Shown piece after piece: positions 51,992 through 61,724 of a stretch of 64,000 nt of DNA (the stretch's first letter is position 1; each line of letters opens with the position of its first letter). The notes beneath the pieces are model-generated. The model was not told the DNA's origin and did no database searches. It was given only the letters and a program-made list of their open reading frames with translations. The stretch comes from JAWLFI01 sp964525165 (GTDB lineage: Bacteria > Bacteroidota > Bacteroidia > Chitinophagales > Saprospiraceae), in NCBI GenBank assembly GCA_964525165.1, contig CAZGGG010000004.1, positions 20,860-84,859 on the forward strand, read 5' to 3'. The position numbers and the translations under genes were made by a program.

Positions 51992-54900
51992 TTAAAATTC
52001 AACGATAGCACCTAAGAATAATCTTCTCGGTCTTACAAACAAATCAGGATTAATCATCCCCCACTGGTAAGCTTCGATGAAGACATCCTCATTAGCTGCA
52101 ATACCTTGTCTTTGTTCCGCAAAACCCTGAATAATGGACTGACCTACATTAAAATCAAGATATCCATCATTCGTTGCACTTCCGGTATAGGTGTATACGC
52201 CAACAATATTCAGTGCGTTCAATAAATTTTCAGCTCTTAAATAGACATTCAGATTGATCGGCTTGTTGCCCTCTCCGCGTCCAATAGTCCAACTCTTGTC
52301 TAATCGTGCATCCAAGTTAAATGTCCATGGCTGTCGGGCGGAGTTAAATCCTCCTCCGAATCCTTGTCCCGAGAATTGACCCGGTGCCAATGCCGGCGTA
52401 AATGGTCTTCCTGATACTGCACTCGCTTGAACATTTAATCCTGCATTCGCAAATACATCGGTATCAAACCATTTAGGTCCATTATATTTCTTTCCTGAAG
52501 CATAGCGGAAATCCACATTCGCTACAAATCGGTGTCGCTCATCATAATCCAGAGGGAACAATACTCTGATGTTACCTCTATCCGTCAGACCTCTTTGAGA
52601 ATCAGCGTTAGAACCCGTTCCGTCCGCAAACTGCAAACGATAAATAGCTCTTACCTGCAAATTACCCGTTCTTCTTAAGTCATATTGGAATTTGAACTCT
52701 TTTACAGTACCAAAGTCAAGGTTTCCATATGTGTCATAATTCTGAACCGGAGAAGCCACAAACAATACAGTCTGTCTCTGAATTAAATCTCTCATCTCAC
52801 GATAGAAGGCAGAGATCGTGATTGCAGAACTGTTAGATACTTTTTGTCTAAATCCAACTTCATAGTTTACCGTTCTAACAGGTCTCAAGTTTGGATTATC
52901 CAAAGGTGTTCTTCCTGCATCTTCGAAGTAGAAGTATTGCAGCGGAGAAACATATGCCTGACCCGCATTCGGTCTCTGAGCCAATATGTCATAATTCGCA
53001 AAGAAGTTCGCTTCATCTGAGATAGGGAAAGAGAATGCTAATCTCGGCAAGACGTTCCACTGAGGAGTGTAATCTTCAAATGAGTTACTCACCTCAAAAT
53101 CATCTGATTTGATATTTGGTTTCTCACCTCCCGCATAAGCCGGTGTTACCACACCTCCTTGGAAAAGTACATTTCCATCGTTCAACTGAGTTCCATTTCT
53201 GTCATACCAGATATTTCCATTTCTGAAACCCTGGATAGATGGGCTTCCTGGTTCCGTGACGTAAACTTTAAAGTCGTCACCTACGTTGGCCGGCTTCGCT
53301 CCCGGATCATCAGCAAAGAATTCTGAAGCACTTTGTACCTCGTAAAGCGAGAACTGATCTCTCAATACTCTGGTATTGGCATCAAATCGCTCTACACGAA
53401 CACCCAATCGGAAATTAATATCCTTGAAGGTAAATTTATCCTGAATATATCCTGCAAACCATACCGGACGGTATGGAGCTACCAAATAAGTTCGGTTTCC
53501 ATTCTCGTCTCGATCTGTAAAGAAGTCATCAAAAGTAATGTTTCCTGCGGTACGGTTTCCTAGGTAGTCATAACCAAAGTACCCTACATACCCTTGATCC
53601 GTAAGCTCACGAGGAGCAAACATATCCAAGCTCAATAAAGAAGGATCGATACCATCAATATTGACCGGCTGGTAATAAGGAATGTTTAATTCATCTCTTA
53701 AGCTTCTCCAGAAAGGACTAGATGTCCCCGGATCCTCATACTCATACTCAAATAATTGGAAAGAGTAGGTTTGACCCTCGAGGTTAGGGCTGAAGAAAGA
53801 ACCATCCAATTCAAAAGTTTCACCATCAATAGGTGCATCGTAGTTCACACCTGTAATATGGTTATTGACTTGCAATCTGGCAACAGTCCAAAGGTTGAAC
53901 GGTGAAACGTTCCACCCACGATTGACCCTTTGCTCATAAAAGATTCCGAATTGAATGTTATGTCTACCTCTGTCTGAACCGGCAGGAATGAAATCAAATG
54001 AGGAATTCGCCTGTAAAGTGAAAATCTCATTTTCATTCTTGCTGAAAGTGTTGAACACGTTCCCCACATTGGTATAAAGGTTCCATACGTTATTATATAC
54101 TCCGGTAAGGAAACCATTAAATGCATTGTATCCGAACAAGTTTCCCGGCTGGTTATCGCCCGTCTGTAATTTATTATAGTTATTCAGGATCGGGTTCACA
54201 TTCATGTTGGGCACATAAGGATTATCCTGATTCAAAACCTGCTGGAAGTTTTGGTGTGCGTAGAAAGTATCCAGCAATCCTCCATCTGTAACATATACCG
54301 CACCAGGCGTGTCACCTGACACCAAACCGGGACGATCCAAATAATCTACATTGAACTGTCCTACATATCCATAATCAAATAGACGATCCTGGTGGATCAA
54401 GTCTTCGTTTCTTCCACTTGCATACTCGTATCCCCCTTCAATCGTGTATACCGCATTTCGGATGGTGGCGTTGGAGCCTGCTTTGTCTTTATCAGAACCT
54501 GCTCCGAAAGATTGTCTACCCAATCGGTGACGGAATCTGAAAATACCACGATATCTGTTATTGTATTGATAAGGGTTACGTGTGTAGTTAAATACGTCCC
54601 AACCTCCCGGAGTAAACCGGTCTGTACCATCAAAATAGGTACCTGTAAGCTGGATATCAATATTATCACTCACCTTGAAATCTAATTTCGCGGTGATATC
54701 CAATTGCTCTTCATTTTCGTTCGGTCGTGCAGACAACTCCTGCACCGGACCGCCACTCTTTGCATCTCTGTAAAACTCTGCTGAAGGAATCACAAATCCA
54801 TCCACATCAGTTAATGGGTTCTCTTGCAATGCTGCAATTGATTCTTCTGTAGCTCTGAATACTCCTAAAGCGGGTGGATCATCTTCTTCACGCAATCTGT

Positions 54901-55714
54901 ACTGAGCCGCGATTCTGAATCCGATCAAAGATTTTCCTTCGCTATCCTTTAAAATCGGACCACTCAAGTTTCCATAGAAAAGATTGTATCCGAAAGGATC
55001 CAAAAACTCAGAGGTTTCTAATTCCAATCCTCCGGAAAAATCCGCTGAAGGTCCTTTGGTGGTAATGGAAATTGCTCCCCCTGCAAGGTCACCATACTGA
55101 GCAGGGATACCCCCTGTCAAAACCTGCATTTGTTCAATTTCCGTTTGGGGAACGATACGACCTGTAACCCGCATACCATCTATATAGTATACTGTCGCAG
55201 ATGCCCTGGCTCCACCGATATTGATGGCGCCTCCATCCTGAGACGAAACACCGGCCGCTGTAGCTGCCAAAGCATTAATGTCTTTCAGAGGCATTTGACG
55301 GATATTTTCTGATGTAATCGTACCTCCGGTGGTGGTATTATCCTGTTCTACAAGAGGCACTTCGTAATCAACGACCACTACCTCTTCAAGATTAATCCCG
55401 GAACTTAATTGAATGTCTAATTTGTTAGCTCGACCGGCATTCACAAATACACCAGCTTGGCGTTGTGTCTGATACCCGACATAGCTAAACTCTACATCGT
55501 AAGTACCCGGATCTATGTTGGTAAAAGCATAGTTCCCATCAAGGTCGGTATCCGTTCCTGTGACCAATACACCATTCTTGTATAAAGCAACGGTGGCAAA
55601 AAGCACAGGTTCTCCGGTTTCCTGGTCTGTTACCTTACCCTCCAAAGAGGTCTGAGCAGCAGCACTCCAAGAAATCAACCCCATTACAAAAAGTAGGAGT
55701 AAACGTTTCATCAT
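51992..55714 (-). CDS. TonB-dependent receptor with carboxypeptidase-regulatory-like N-domain
   Basis: A 1240-residue outer-membrane receptor. After the signal peptide (KRLLLLFVMGLISWSAAAQ) comes a CarboxypepD_reg-like beta domain (about 22-110, SLEGKVTDQETGEPVLFATV), then the plug (NALAATAAGVSSQDGGAINI, GGARASATVYYIDGMRV, GGIPAQYGDLAGGAISITTK) and a long barrel ending in FLGAIVEF with terminal Phe. It is driven by TonB and takes up or displays a ligand at the surface. It is not a SusC with an adjacent SusD; instead it leads an operon with a large T9SS-sorted protein and a PorV-family barrel. The ligand is unknown. Confidence 0.92.
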   Translation of the reverse strand: MMKRLLLLFVMGLISWSAAAQTSLEGKVTDQETGEPVLFATVALYKNGVLVTGTDTDLDGNYAFTNIDPGTYDVEFSYVGYQTQRQAGVFVNAGRANKLDIQLSSGINLEEVVVVDYEVPLVEQDNTTTGGTITSENIRQMPLKDINALAATAAGVSSQDGGAINIGGARASATVYYIDGMRVTGRIVPQTEIEQMQVLTGGIPAQYGDLAGGAISITTKGPSADFSGGLELETSEFLDPFGYNLFYGNLSGPILKDSEGKSLIGFRIAAQYRLREEDDPPALGVFRATEESIAALQENPLTDVDGFVIPSAEFYRDAKSGGPVQELSARPNENEEQLDITAKLDFKVSDNIDIQLTGTYFDGTDRFTPGGWDVFNYTRNPYQYNNRYRGIFRFRHRLGRQSFGAGSDKDKAGSNATIRNAVYTIEGGYEYASGRNEDLIHQDRLFDYGYVGQFNVDYLDRPGLVSGDTPGAVYVTDGGLLDTFYAHQNFQQVLNQDNPYVPNMNVNPILNNYNKLQTGDNQPGNLFGYNAFNGFLTGVYNNVWNLYTNVGNVFNTFSKNENEIFTLQANSSFDFIPAGSDRGRHNIQFGIFYEQRVNRGWNVSPFNLWTVARLQVNNHITGVNYDAPIDGETFELDGSFFSPNLEGQTYSFQLFEYEYEDPGTSSPFWRSLRDELNIPYYQPVNIDGIDPSLLSLDMFAPRELTDQGYVGYFGYDYLGNRTAGNITFDDFFTDRDENGNRTYLVAPYRPVWFAGYIQDKFTFKDINFRLGVRVERFDANTRVLRDQFSLYEVQSASEFFADDPGAKPANVGDDFKVYVTEPGSPSIQGFRNGNIWYDRNGTQLNDGNVLFQGGVVTPAYAGGEKPNIKSDDFEVSNSFEDYTPQWNVLPRLAFSFPISDEANFFANYDILAQRPNAGQAYVSPLQYFYFEDAGRTPLDNPNLRPVRTVNYEVGFRQKVSNSSAITISAFYREMRDLIQRQTVLFVASPVQNYDTYGNLDFGTVKEFKFQYDLRRTGNLQVRAIYRLQFADGTGSNADSQRGLTDRGNIRVLFPLDYDERHRFVANVDFRYASGKKYNGPKWFDTDVFANAGLNVQASAVSGRPFTPALAPGQFSGQGFGGGFNSARQPWTFNLDARLDKSWTIGRGEGNKPINLNVYLRAENLLNALNIVGVYTYTGSATNDGYLDFNVGQSIIQGFAEQRQGIAANEDVFIEAYQWGMINPDLFVRPRRLFLGAIVEF

Positions 55715-55759
55715 ATTAATTGTCTTTTAGCTGAATTCAATAGCCTAGTTTGCAGCAGG

Positions 55760-55790
55760 CAATTATACGAAATAAATCAACTGCAACAAA
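55760..55790 (-). promoter_or_regulatory. Promoter of the TonB/T9SS/PorV operon
   Basis: On the minus strand a -33 TTTG (55787-55790) is followed after exactly 19 bases by TATAATTG (55760-55767), one mismatch from the TAnnTTTG -7 consensus. This is the best-spaced promoter in the window and predicts a leader of about 40 bases before the receptor ATG. Confidence 0.6.
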
Positions 55791-55836
55791 AACTAAAAAC
55801 CTATCTCATTTTTTCTAATTTGTTTATCTCCAAACA

Positions 55837-56799
55837 TTATTTCGATGACTGCTTGAGATCATAGAATTTCAAAATTTTATTGCAAACTGATTCCGCGATT
55901 TTAAACAAGGATTGATAACTCCAACCGGCCACGTGGGGCGACACTACTACCTGTTCAAACTCAAATAATCGCTCGTACTGCTCTTTCTCTTCTATCGTAT
56001 AGGTCTCGACCTTTTCATTTTCAAAGACATCCAAACAAGCTCCCTTGAGATGCTTATTTTCTAATGCTTTGATCACCGATGCTGTTCGTACCACTTTCCC
56101 TCGAGATGTATTGATCAAAATGGCGCCTGATTTACAATTTTGAAGAAAAGTATCATCTACCCAAAAACGCGTTTCTTCTGTCAGAGGCACATGCAAACTA
56201 ATCACGTCTGATGCTCGCTGCAACTCTTCCAAACTAGTTTCCTTCACGAAACGCTCCTCTGTTGCATAGCGCTGCTTGTATTTATCAAAAGCAAGAACTT
56301 TAACATTTAAGCCGGCTAATTTCTGTGCAAAGGCCCGTCCGTTATTGCCATACCCAATGATGCCAATGGTCTTCCCTTCAAGTTCATCGCCGCGACAAGC
56401 CTCTCTTTGCCATAAAAATTGCTTGACCTCGCGGTTTGCTTTAAACAGTTGATGTTGCAAGGCCAAAAGCATTCCTAAGGCATGTTCAGCCACGGCATTG
56501 CGGTTTCCCTCGGGCGCACTAATGACATGTACTCCCTTTTCTTGGCAATAAGGGAGGTCAATGATATCCAGGCCAGAACCCAGACGTGCAATCCATTTCA
56601 GCTTTTTTGCGGAAGCGATCTGAGCACGCCGCATAGGCGACTTACTATTGATGACCACACCTTCGATATCGCGAATCCTCTGTTCAAAAGTTTCGTAATC
56701 GATATCCGGATGATAATCCAGGATGAATCCGAAAGACTCCAGTTGTTGAATGAGATAAGGATGTACCCGGTCAGCAATCAATACATGATCCCTTTTCAT
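55837..56799 (-). CDS. D-2-hydroxyacid dehydrogenase family protein
   Basis: A 320-residue NAD-dependent dehydrogenase of the D-isomer 2-hydroxyacid/3-phosphoglycerate dehydrogenase family. The Rossmann motif TIGIIGYGNNGRAFA, the catalytic Arg in NTSRGKVV, Glu in DVFENEK and His in SPHVAGWS are all present, with ARLGSGLDIIDL in the substrate domain. The ATG at 56799 is preferred over 56820 because the fold begins at DHVLIADRVHPYL. It lacks the ACT domain of long SerA enzymes. Substrate is uncertain; 3-phosphoglycerate or hydroxypyruvate are possible. It is divergent from pth. Confidence 0.88.
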   Translation of the reverse strand: MKRDHVLIADRVHPYLIQQLESFGFILDYHPDIDYETFEQRIRDIEGVVINSKSPMRRAQIASAKKLKWIARLGSGLDIIDLPYCQEKGVHVISAPEGNRNAVAEHALGMLLALQHQLFKANREVKQFLWQREACRGDELEGKTIGIIGYGNNGRAFAQKLAGLNVKVLAFDKYKQRYATEERFVKETSLEELQRASDVISLHVPLTEETRFWVDDTFLQNCKSGAILINTSRGKVVRTASVIKALENKHLKGACLDVFENEKVETYTIEEKEQYERLFEFEQVVVSPHVAGWSYQSLFKIAESVCNKILKFYDLKQSSK

Positions 56800-56863
56800 T
56801 TGGTTTGTTTTTGCTGGCATTTTAGCTAATATAGCACCAAATCAAAGAGAGCAGCGACAACTG

Positions 56864-57421
56864 ATGAAGTATCTGATCACAGGATTAGGAAATATAGGTA
56901 TGAAATATGATCATACCCGTCATAATATTGGTTTCGATATTCTAGACCACCTTGCGGCAAAATATGATACGAGTTTCACCCAGGATCAGCAAGGCGATAT
57001 TGCCCGCATAAAACATAAAGGCAGATCTTTGATTCTTTTGAAACCTTCTACCTACATGAATCTCTCAGGTAAAGCGGTACGTCTGTGGGCGACCAAAGAG
57101 AAAATACCTCTGGAACGGATTCTGATCGTCGTAGATGAAGTAGCCTTACCATTGGGTAAAATCAGAATCAAGGGAAAAGGCAGTTCGGGCGGACATAATG
57201 GGCTCCAAAACATAGAAGATATGATGGGCACTTCCAAATATCCCAGACTGCGTTTTGGAATTGGAAATGACTTCCCCAAAGGACGGCAGATCGACTTTGT
57301 GTTGGGTAGGTGGTCAGAGACCGAAGAACAGGTGATTCAGGAGGCCCTTCCGACAGCAGCAGAAGCCATCCTTTCGTTCTGTACCATAGGTTTAGCGAGG
57401 ACCATGAACCAATTTAATTAG
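56864..57421 (+). CDS. pth: Peptidyl-tRNA hydrolase
   Basis: Pth recycles peptidyl-tRNA released from stalled ribosomes. The 185-residue protein has the family N-terminus KYLITGLGNIGMKYDHTRHN with Asn10 and catalytic His20, a VDEVALPLGKIRIKGKGSSG segment with the conserved Asp, and GGHNGLQNIEDMMG. Length is normal. It converges on the glycosyltransferase gene and overlaps its stop by 4 bases. Confidence 0.95.
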   Translation: MKYLITGLGNIGMKYDHTRHNIGFDILDHLAAKYDTSFTQDQQGDIARIKHKGRSLILLKPSTYMNLSGKAVRLWATKEKIPLERILIVVDEVALPLGKIRIKGKGSSGGHNGLQNIEDMMGTSKYPRLRFGIGNDFPKGRQIDFVLGRWSETEEQVIQEALPTAAEAILSFCTIGLARTMNQFN

Positions 57422-58500
57422 ACTTCAAAACATTTTTCCAGCCGTTGGTTGATGGTTTGGGCCATTTGGGTTCCGGCTCCCAAAGGAAGTGCCTGCGCAG
57501 ACTGTAAAATAGCCGTTGGGGGTATCTCTTCCAGCTCCGACTGAAAAATAACCGGCCAATGGTATTGCTCCTTCCACAAATTTGCCAGATATAGCTGCTC
57601 CGGTTGTCCGGGGGTAGGCACCAAGACCGCCTTCTTGCCCAAAACGGCAAGGTCCATTAATGTGCTATACCCGGAGCGGCAAATCAAAGCTTTGGTCTCG
57701 CCCATCAGCTCTTTTAATTCAGAAGCTTGTAAATGTCCAATGACCCTGAGATTATCAGTGAGCTGCTGGTCAGAATGATCTTCCACTTTGCCTCGAACGA
57801 TGACAAGTTGCTGAGAACTGGACTTTGCAATCCGGACACATAGTTCTTCCAGCTGCGATCTTGCAGGTTCCGGTCCGGACAGCAAACACAGCCAATCATA
57901 CGTATAGGCAGCTCGCTCTTCCAATGCTTGGTCAAATCTGCTGATGGGACCTAAGAAAAAGTGAGGGATGTCAATGGATTCATGAGAAAGCTTACCCGCC
58001 AAACCCGGCTCTTCAGGTGCATCGGGCACCCATATTTCATCAAATCGGCTCATCCAAAGGTGATGTAATTTATTAGCCATCGTGGTGGTCAGGGCCTTTC
58101 GAGCTTTTAAGGAAACCTGATGTGTGATAAAAACTGAAGTCACCTCATCCAAAAAGCATCCATACCTTTGGTCAGAAATGATGAGGTCAATGGGATCCTT
58201 CTGATGTAAAGATTCTAAAACCTTCTGCTCTTCGGCGATCGCTCGAAACATCTTAGGCGCTTGCATGGCCAGATTCATCGCCATATTATTCCATCTGTAT
58301 TGCACTCCGTAGTCCGGCAATTCTACAAATTGCAAGGACGGTAGCGCATCTTGCAAAAGGCGCAAGGCATCCATGCTGGAGCAGCAGGTAATCCGATGCC
58401 CTTGACGCTTTAGGTGTTGTATGATAGGAATTGATCGCGTCGCATGCCCCAAGCCCCAATTGAGTACATTGAAAACGATGTGCTTTGGAGGTGAGGGCAT
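57418..58500 (-). CDS. MurG-like glycosyltransferase (GT28-type fold)
   Basis: A 360-residue cytoplasmic or membrane-associated glycosyltransferase of GT-B type. The opening HIVFNVLNWGLGHATRSIP is the glycine-rich acceptor loop of MurG/UGT-like enzymes, and the C-terminal half has LICRSGYSTLMDLAVLGKKA followed by VPTPGQPEQ, the nucleotide-sugar site. It is too divergent to be MurG itself. I recall such proteins in many Bacteroidota without an assigned acceptor. It lies 4 bases after the RNase G gene on the same strand. Confidence 0.82.
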   Translation of the reverse strand: MPSPPKHIVFNVLNWGLGHATRSIPIIQHLKRQGHRITCCSSMDALRLLQDALPSLQFVELPDYGVQYRWNNMAMNLAMQAPKMFRAIAEEQKVLESLHQKDPIDLIISDQRYGCFLDEVTSVFITHQVSLKARKALTTTMANKLHHLWMSRFDEIWVPDAPEEPGLAGKLSHESIDIPHFFLGPISRFDQALEERAAYTYDWLCLLSGPEPARSQLEELCVRIAKSSSQQLVIVRGKVEDHSDQQLTDNLRVIGHLQASELKELMGETKALICRSGYSTLMDLAVLGKKAVLVPTPGQPEQLYLANLWKEQYHWPVIFQSELEEIPPTAILQSAQALPLGAGTQMAQTINQRLEKCFEV

Positions 58501-58504
58501 AGGA

Positions 58505-60055
58505 CTAGTTCAATCTGATTTCATCATCGTTTCCGTCATAAAAATGATAATCCATTAAAGGTAAATCGGTATTTGGCTTGATCTTCACCCATTTTCCATA
58601 TTTCAGATACCACTTCATTTGCGTGCTCGGGAGACCTTTTTTCAAATAAGCTTCAATAAATGGATGTAGCTCTAGTTTGAGTTTGGTTTTGGGTCTGGAT
58701 TGAAGTATAAATTCCAGATCTCTTTCGACTTCATCAGTCACCAAAATAGTGGCATTGACCTTACCGGTGCCATTGCAAGCGGGGCAAGATTCAGACGTAC
58801 TGATTTTTACCGCAGGCCGCACGCGCTGACGGGTAATTTGTACCAATCCGAATTTGCTTACCGGCAAGATGGTGTGTTGGGCTCGGTCTTTAGCCATATG
58901 CTCCTTCAGGGTGGCAAACAACTTTTTACGATTCTCATGCTTACGCATATCGATAAAGTCCACCACAATCAAGCCCCCGATATCTCTTAAGCGCAATTGG
59001 CGAGCAATTTCCTCTGCCGCTTCCAGATTGACAGACAAAGCTGTTGACTCTTGATCTGAACTTCTGGATTTCGGTCCGGAGTTTACATCGACGACATGCA
59101 TCGCTTCCGTATGTTCTATGACCAAATAAGCCCCACTAGGCATCGTGGATGTTTTACCAAAGGCTCCTTTGATTTGTCGGGTGACACCAAATTTGTCGAA
59201 TATAGGTTGGGCACCGCCATAGTAGTTGATAATCTTACGTTGCTCGGGGGCGATATCAGAAAGATATCCTTTCAAGCTTTTGTATAGTTCTTTATCGTTG
59301 ACCAATATTTTATTGAAGGAATCTGTCAACAGATCCCGTAAGATGGAGGAGGATTTATCCAGTTCAGAAAGCAATTTCATTGGTGCTTTTGCCTGATGCA
59401 ACTGGCCATAGATATGCTTCCATTTCCCCATCAACTCGCGCAACTCATTGTGCAGATCTGCTACCCCTTTGCCTTCAGAAGCCGTCCGAACGATCACCCC
59501 AAAATTGGCGGGTTTGATACTTTCGATAAGCTTCTGTAATCGTTTCCGTTCATCGGAGCTCCTTATCTTTTTAGAAACGGCGATGACATCATTAAAAGGC
59601 GATAGAACGATATATCTGCCGGGGATGGTCACCTCACAACTGAGTCTGGGTCCTTTCGTTGAGATGGGCTCTTTCAGGATTTGGACAAGTATGGGTTGTC
59701 TTTTCTCCAGCACTTCGTTGATTTTGCCGTTTTTTTGAATCTCCGGTTCAATCTTAAAATCTTGAAGAAGTTCTGTTTGCTGACTTCCGGCAATACTTCC
59801 ACGTACGAACTTCTGAAGTGACTGTAACTTGGGGCCTAAGTCGGTATAATGGAGGAATGCATCTTTTTTATGGTCGATATCTACGAAAGCAGCATTGAGG
59901 CCGGGCATCAATTTCTTGACGCTACCCAGAAAGATATCTCCTACTGTAAAATTGCTGTTGGTTTTGTCTTTATGAATTTCAACCAACTTTTCATTCTCCA
60001 ACATCGCAATCTCTACCTCAGTAGAGGATGCGTTGATGATTAGTTCTTTTTCCAC
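58505..60055 (-). CDS. rng: Ribonuclease E/G family endonuclease
   Basis: A 516-residue single-strand-specific endoribonuclease that processes rRNA and starts mRNA decay. It begins with the short N-domain and an S1 insertion (GDIFLGSVKKLMPGLNAAFV, FVDIDHKKDAFLHY), followed by the RNase H and 5' sensor parts. The DNase I-like catalytic region shows the two metal-binding Asp residues in HVVDVNSG and IVVDFIDMRK. The Zn-link CPACNGTG allows tetramer formation. The length matches RNase G rather than the long RNase E of proteobacteria, with no scaffold tail. It ends a set running HU, TPR protein, small basic protein, rng, glycosyltransferase. Confidence 0.94.
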   Translation of the reverse strand: MEKELIINASSTEVEIAMLENEKLVEIHKDKTNSNFTVGDIFLGSVKKLMPGLNAAFVDIDHKKDAFLHYTDLGPKLQSLQKFVRGSIAGSQQTELLQDFKIEPEIQKNGKINEVLEKRQPILVQILKEPISTKGPRLSCEVTIPGRYIVLSPFNDVIAVSKKIRSSDERKRLQKLIESIKPANFGVIVRTASEGKGVADLHNELRELMGKWKHIYGQLHQAKAPMKLLSELDKSSSILRDLLTDSFNKILVNDKELYKSLKGYLSDIAPEQRKIINYYGGAQPIFDKFGVTRQIKGAFGKTSTMPSGAYLVIEHTEAMHVVDVNSGPKSRSSDQESTALSVNLEAAEEIARQLRLRDIGGLIVVDFIDMRKHENRKKLFATLKEHMAKDRAQHTILPVSKFGLVQITRQRVRPAVKISTSESCPACNGTGKVNATILVTDEVERDLEFILQSRPKTKLKLELHPFIEAYLKKGLPSTQMKWYLKYGKWVKIKPNTDLPLMDYHFYDGNDDEIRLN

Positions 60056-60309
60056 TGAACATTCAAATTAAAAAGCTTAACACTAAGCAAAGGCGTCGTA
60101 CTTCAATGTCGAAATACAATGATGTATCAGGTACTACCATAGGAGCAATAAGCTAATAGTTATTGCTAACTGAATGGTCCAATGGTTCTGGGAAAGGAAA
60201 AATTTATACTCGCTTGATACTGGTAACCTACAGGACGCATCTACAAATGAATTGCAGGGCAGAGGTTTGGGTACCTGCTGCCGCTGCAATAAGTTATTTC
60301 AGAAGAATA

Positions 60310-60402
60310 TTATTTTTTCTTCTTATGACGATTTTTTCTCAATCTCTTTTTTCTTTTGTGTGTAGAGATCTTATGTCTCTTTCTTTTTTTACCACTTGGC
60401 AT
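60310..60402 (-). CDS. 30-residue AURKAIP1/COX24-domain basic protein
   Basis: A 93-base frame from ATG to TAA encodes MPSGKKRKRHKISTHKRKKR followed by LRKNRHKKKK. The sequence matches the tiny AURKAIP1/COX24-domain proteins of Bacteroidota, relatives of the mitochondrial small-subunit protein mS38, so a ribosomal role is likely. Over half the residues are Lys or Arg. It lies between the TPR-protein gene and rng on the same strand. It is too short for ordinary ORF finders, and a longer shadow frame on the plus strand is spurious. The rest of the spacer (60056-60309) shows no gene. Confidence 0.82.
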   Translation of the reverse strand: MPSGKKRKRHKISTHKRKKRLRKNRHKKKK

Positions 60403-60423
60403 AACTTGATTTTATTTTAGTTA

Positions 60424-61209
60424 TTAATTCTGTTCACATTTTTCCCGAGCCATTCGGGCTTTATCTGTATTTCCTATAGCTTCATAGGCTTCTACTAATA
60501 AACAATACGCTCTGAGGCGATTCGGTTCCATTTCGACCACTTTTTCTAAGCGACCGATGGCCTTTTCGTACTGACCTGTCTGAATACCGAAACGACCCAG
60601 TTGATAAAGAACCCCCGGATGATCCGGATAGTTCCTACTCAAGCCCAAAAGGGATTGAATACCCTGCATAGGGTTGTCTTCCGGAGGGAAATCGGCATAA
60701 GTAACTGCCAGATTCACCCTGTGATCAATATTATCAGGATCCAATGAGATAGCACTTTCAAATGCCGTTCTGGCATGATCCAAAGCATACAACTGCTCCT
60801 TTGAGCCGTTGTCAGATTTCTTAGCAGCTAGAGCAAAAGTCGTGCCTGCAATTCCCCAAGCATTCGCTGAAGCTTCCAAATCTGCTACGCGTTCGGCATA
60901 AATCCCTGCCACCACAGCATTATCTGCTGCAAACCAACTACCCGAGAGACTTTTATATAAGTCCAGGCTATCTGATCTACCGGCCGCGTCCTGAACACTC
61001 AGTCCTAAGGCTCTGATCTCGGATTGCGCTTGTGGCTTCAGCTGCTCTAAACCCTCTCTGATGAGCACCTCTTCACTAGTGGTAGAAGCATTCATCGACC
61101 GCACTTTATCAAACTCTTTTGATTCGGGCGGTCTGATATCAAAAAGAAAATAGATAGCTCCTGCAGCTATAAAACCCAGGGCTAGCAGGTACCATTGTAC
61201 TTTCCCCAT
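60424..61209 (-). CDS. Membrane-anchored tetratricopeptide-repeat protein
   Basis: A 261-residue protein with an N-terminal membrane helix (WYLLALGFIAAGAIYFLFDI) and a soluble region of helical repeats. TPR-like units are visible at about residues 140-175 (AFESAISLDPDNIDHRVNLA) and 195-255 (GVLYQLGRFGIQTGQYEKAI, GRLEKVVEMEPNRLRAYCLL), so it should act as a protein-binding scaffold on the membrane. Partners are unknown. Its start overlaps the HU gene stop by one base. Confidence 0.85.
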   Translation of the reverse strand: MGKVQWYLLALGFIAAGAIYFLFDIRPPESKEFDKVRSMNASTTSEEVLIREGLEQLKPQAQSEIRALGLSVQDAAGRSDSLDLYKSLSGSWFAADNAVVAGIYAERVADLEASANAWGIAGTTFALAAKKSDNGSKEQLYALDHARTAFESAISLDPDNIDHRVNLAVTYADFPPEDNPMQGIQSLLGLSRNYPDHPGVLYQLGRFGIQTGQYEKAIGRLEKVVEMEPNRLRAYCLLVEAYEAIGNTDKARMAREKCEQN

Positions 61210-61511
61210 TACTCTTCGCCCGGAAGGGCATCTACATTATCTTTCACTTTTTCCACAAACACTTTTGAAGGCTTAAAAGCCGGTATATAGTGTGCGGGAA
61301 TTTCAATCGCTTTATTTTTCTTGATATGTCTACCGATTTTCTTAGCTCTTTTCTTCACAATAAAAGAACCAAATCCTCTTATATATACATTCTCTCCTTC
61401 AGAAAGAGAGTCTTTTACTTCTGTAAAAAAGGTCTCCAAAGACACCAATACATCAACTTTAGGAACTCCTGTTTTCTCTGATATAGACGCTACTAAGTCA
61501 GCTTTTCTCAT
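61209..61511 (-). CDS. HU family DNA-binding protein
   Basis: A 100-residue nucleoid protein. The N-terminal helical part (RKADLVASISEKTGVPKVDV) leads to the beta-arm region with VYIRGFGSFIVKKRAKKIGR and IPAHYIPAFKPSKVF, where the Pro at the arm tip typical of HU/IHF may be replaced (KAIEIPAHYIP). It bends DNA and can act as architectural protein. It heads a transcript with the TPR gene. The region 61512-61724 upstream holds no clear gene. Confidence 0.93.
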   Translation of the reverse strand: MRKADLVASISEKTGVPKVDVLVSLETFFTEVKDSLSEGENVYIRGFGSFIVKKRAKKIGRHIKKNKAIEIPAHYIPAFKPSKVFVEKVKDNVDALPGEE

Positions 61512-61724
61512 TATTACTCTTTGGTTTTGAATGTGTTATAGAAATTACCCCCCTTTTTCAAGAGCGGGACAAAAATGAGAAAAATTTACCTTTCCAAAAA
61601 GAAAAGTTCGCATATTTTGTTCAAAATCAAGCATCAAGATGTTGAGCGCTGCTTTTTTTGCCGAAAGGCGAACCTCAAGAATCCATCTAAGAGTTCTATC
61701 TTTAGGGCGTCTAAAACATCCTTT

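Noticed and set aside
60163..60420. Plus-strand frame of 85 codons between rng and the TPR gene
   Set aside because: It is antisense to the 30-residue basic protein and has no recognisable content or start signal.
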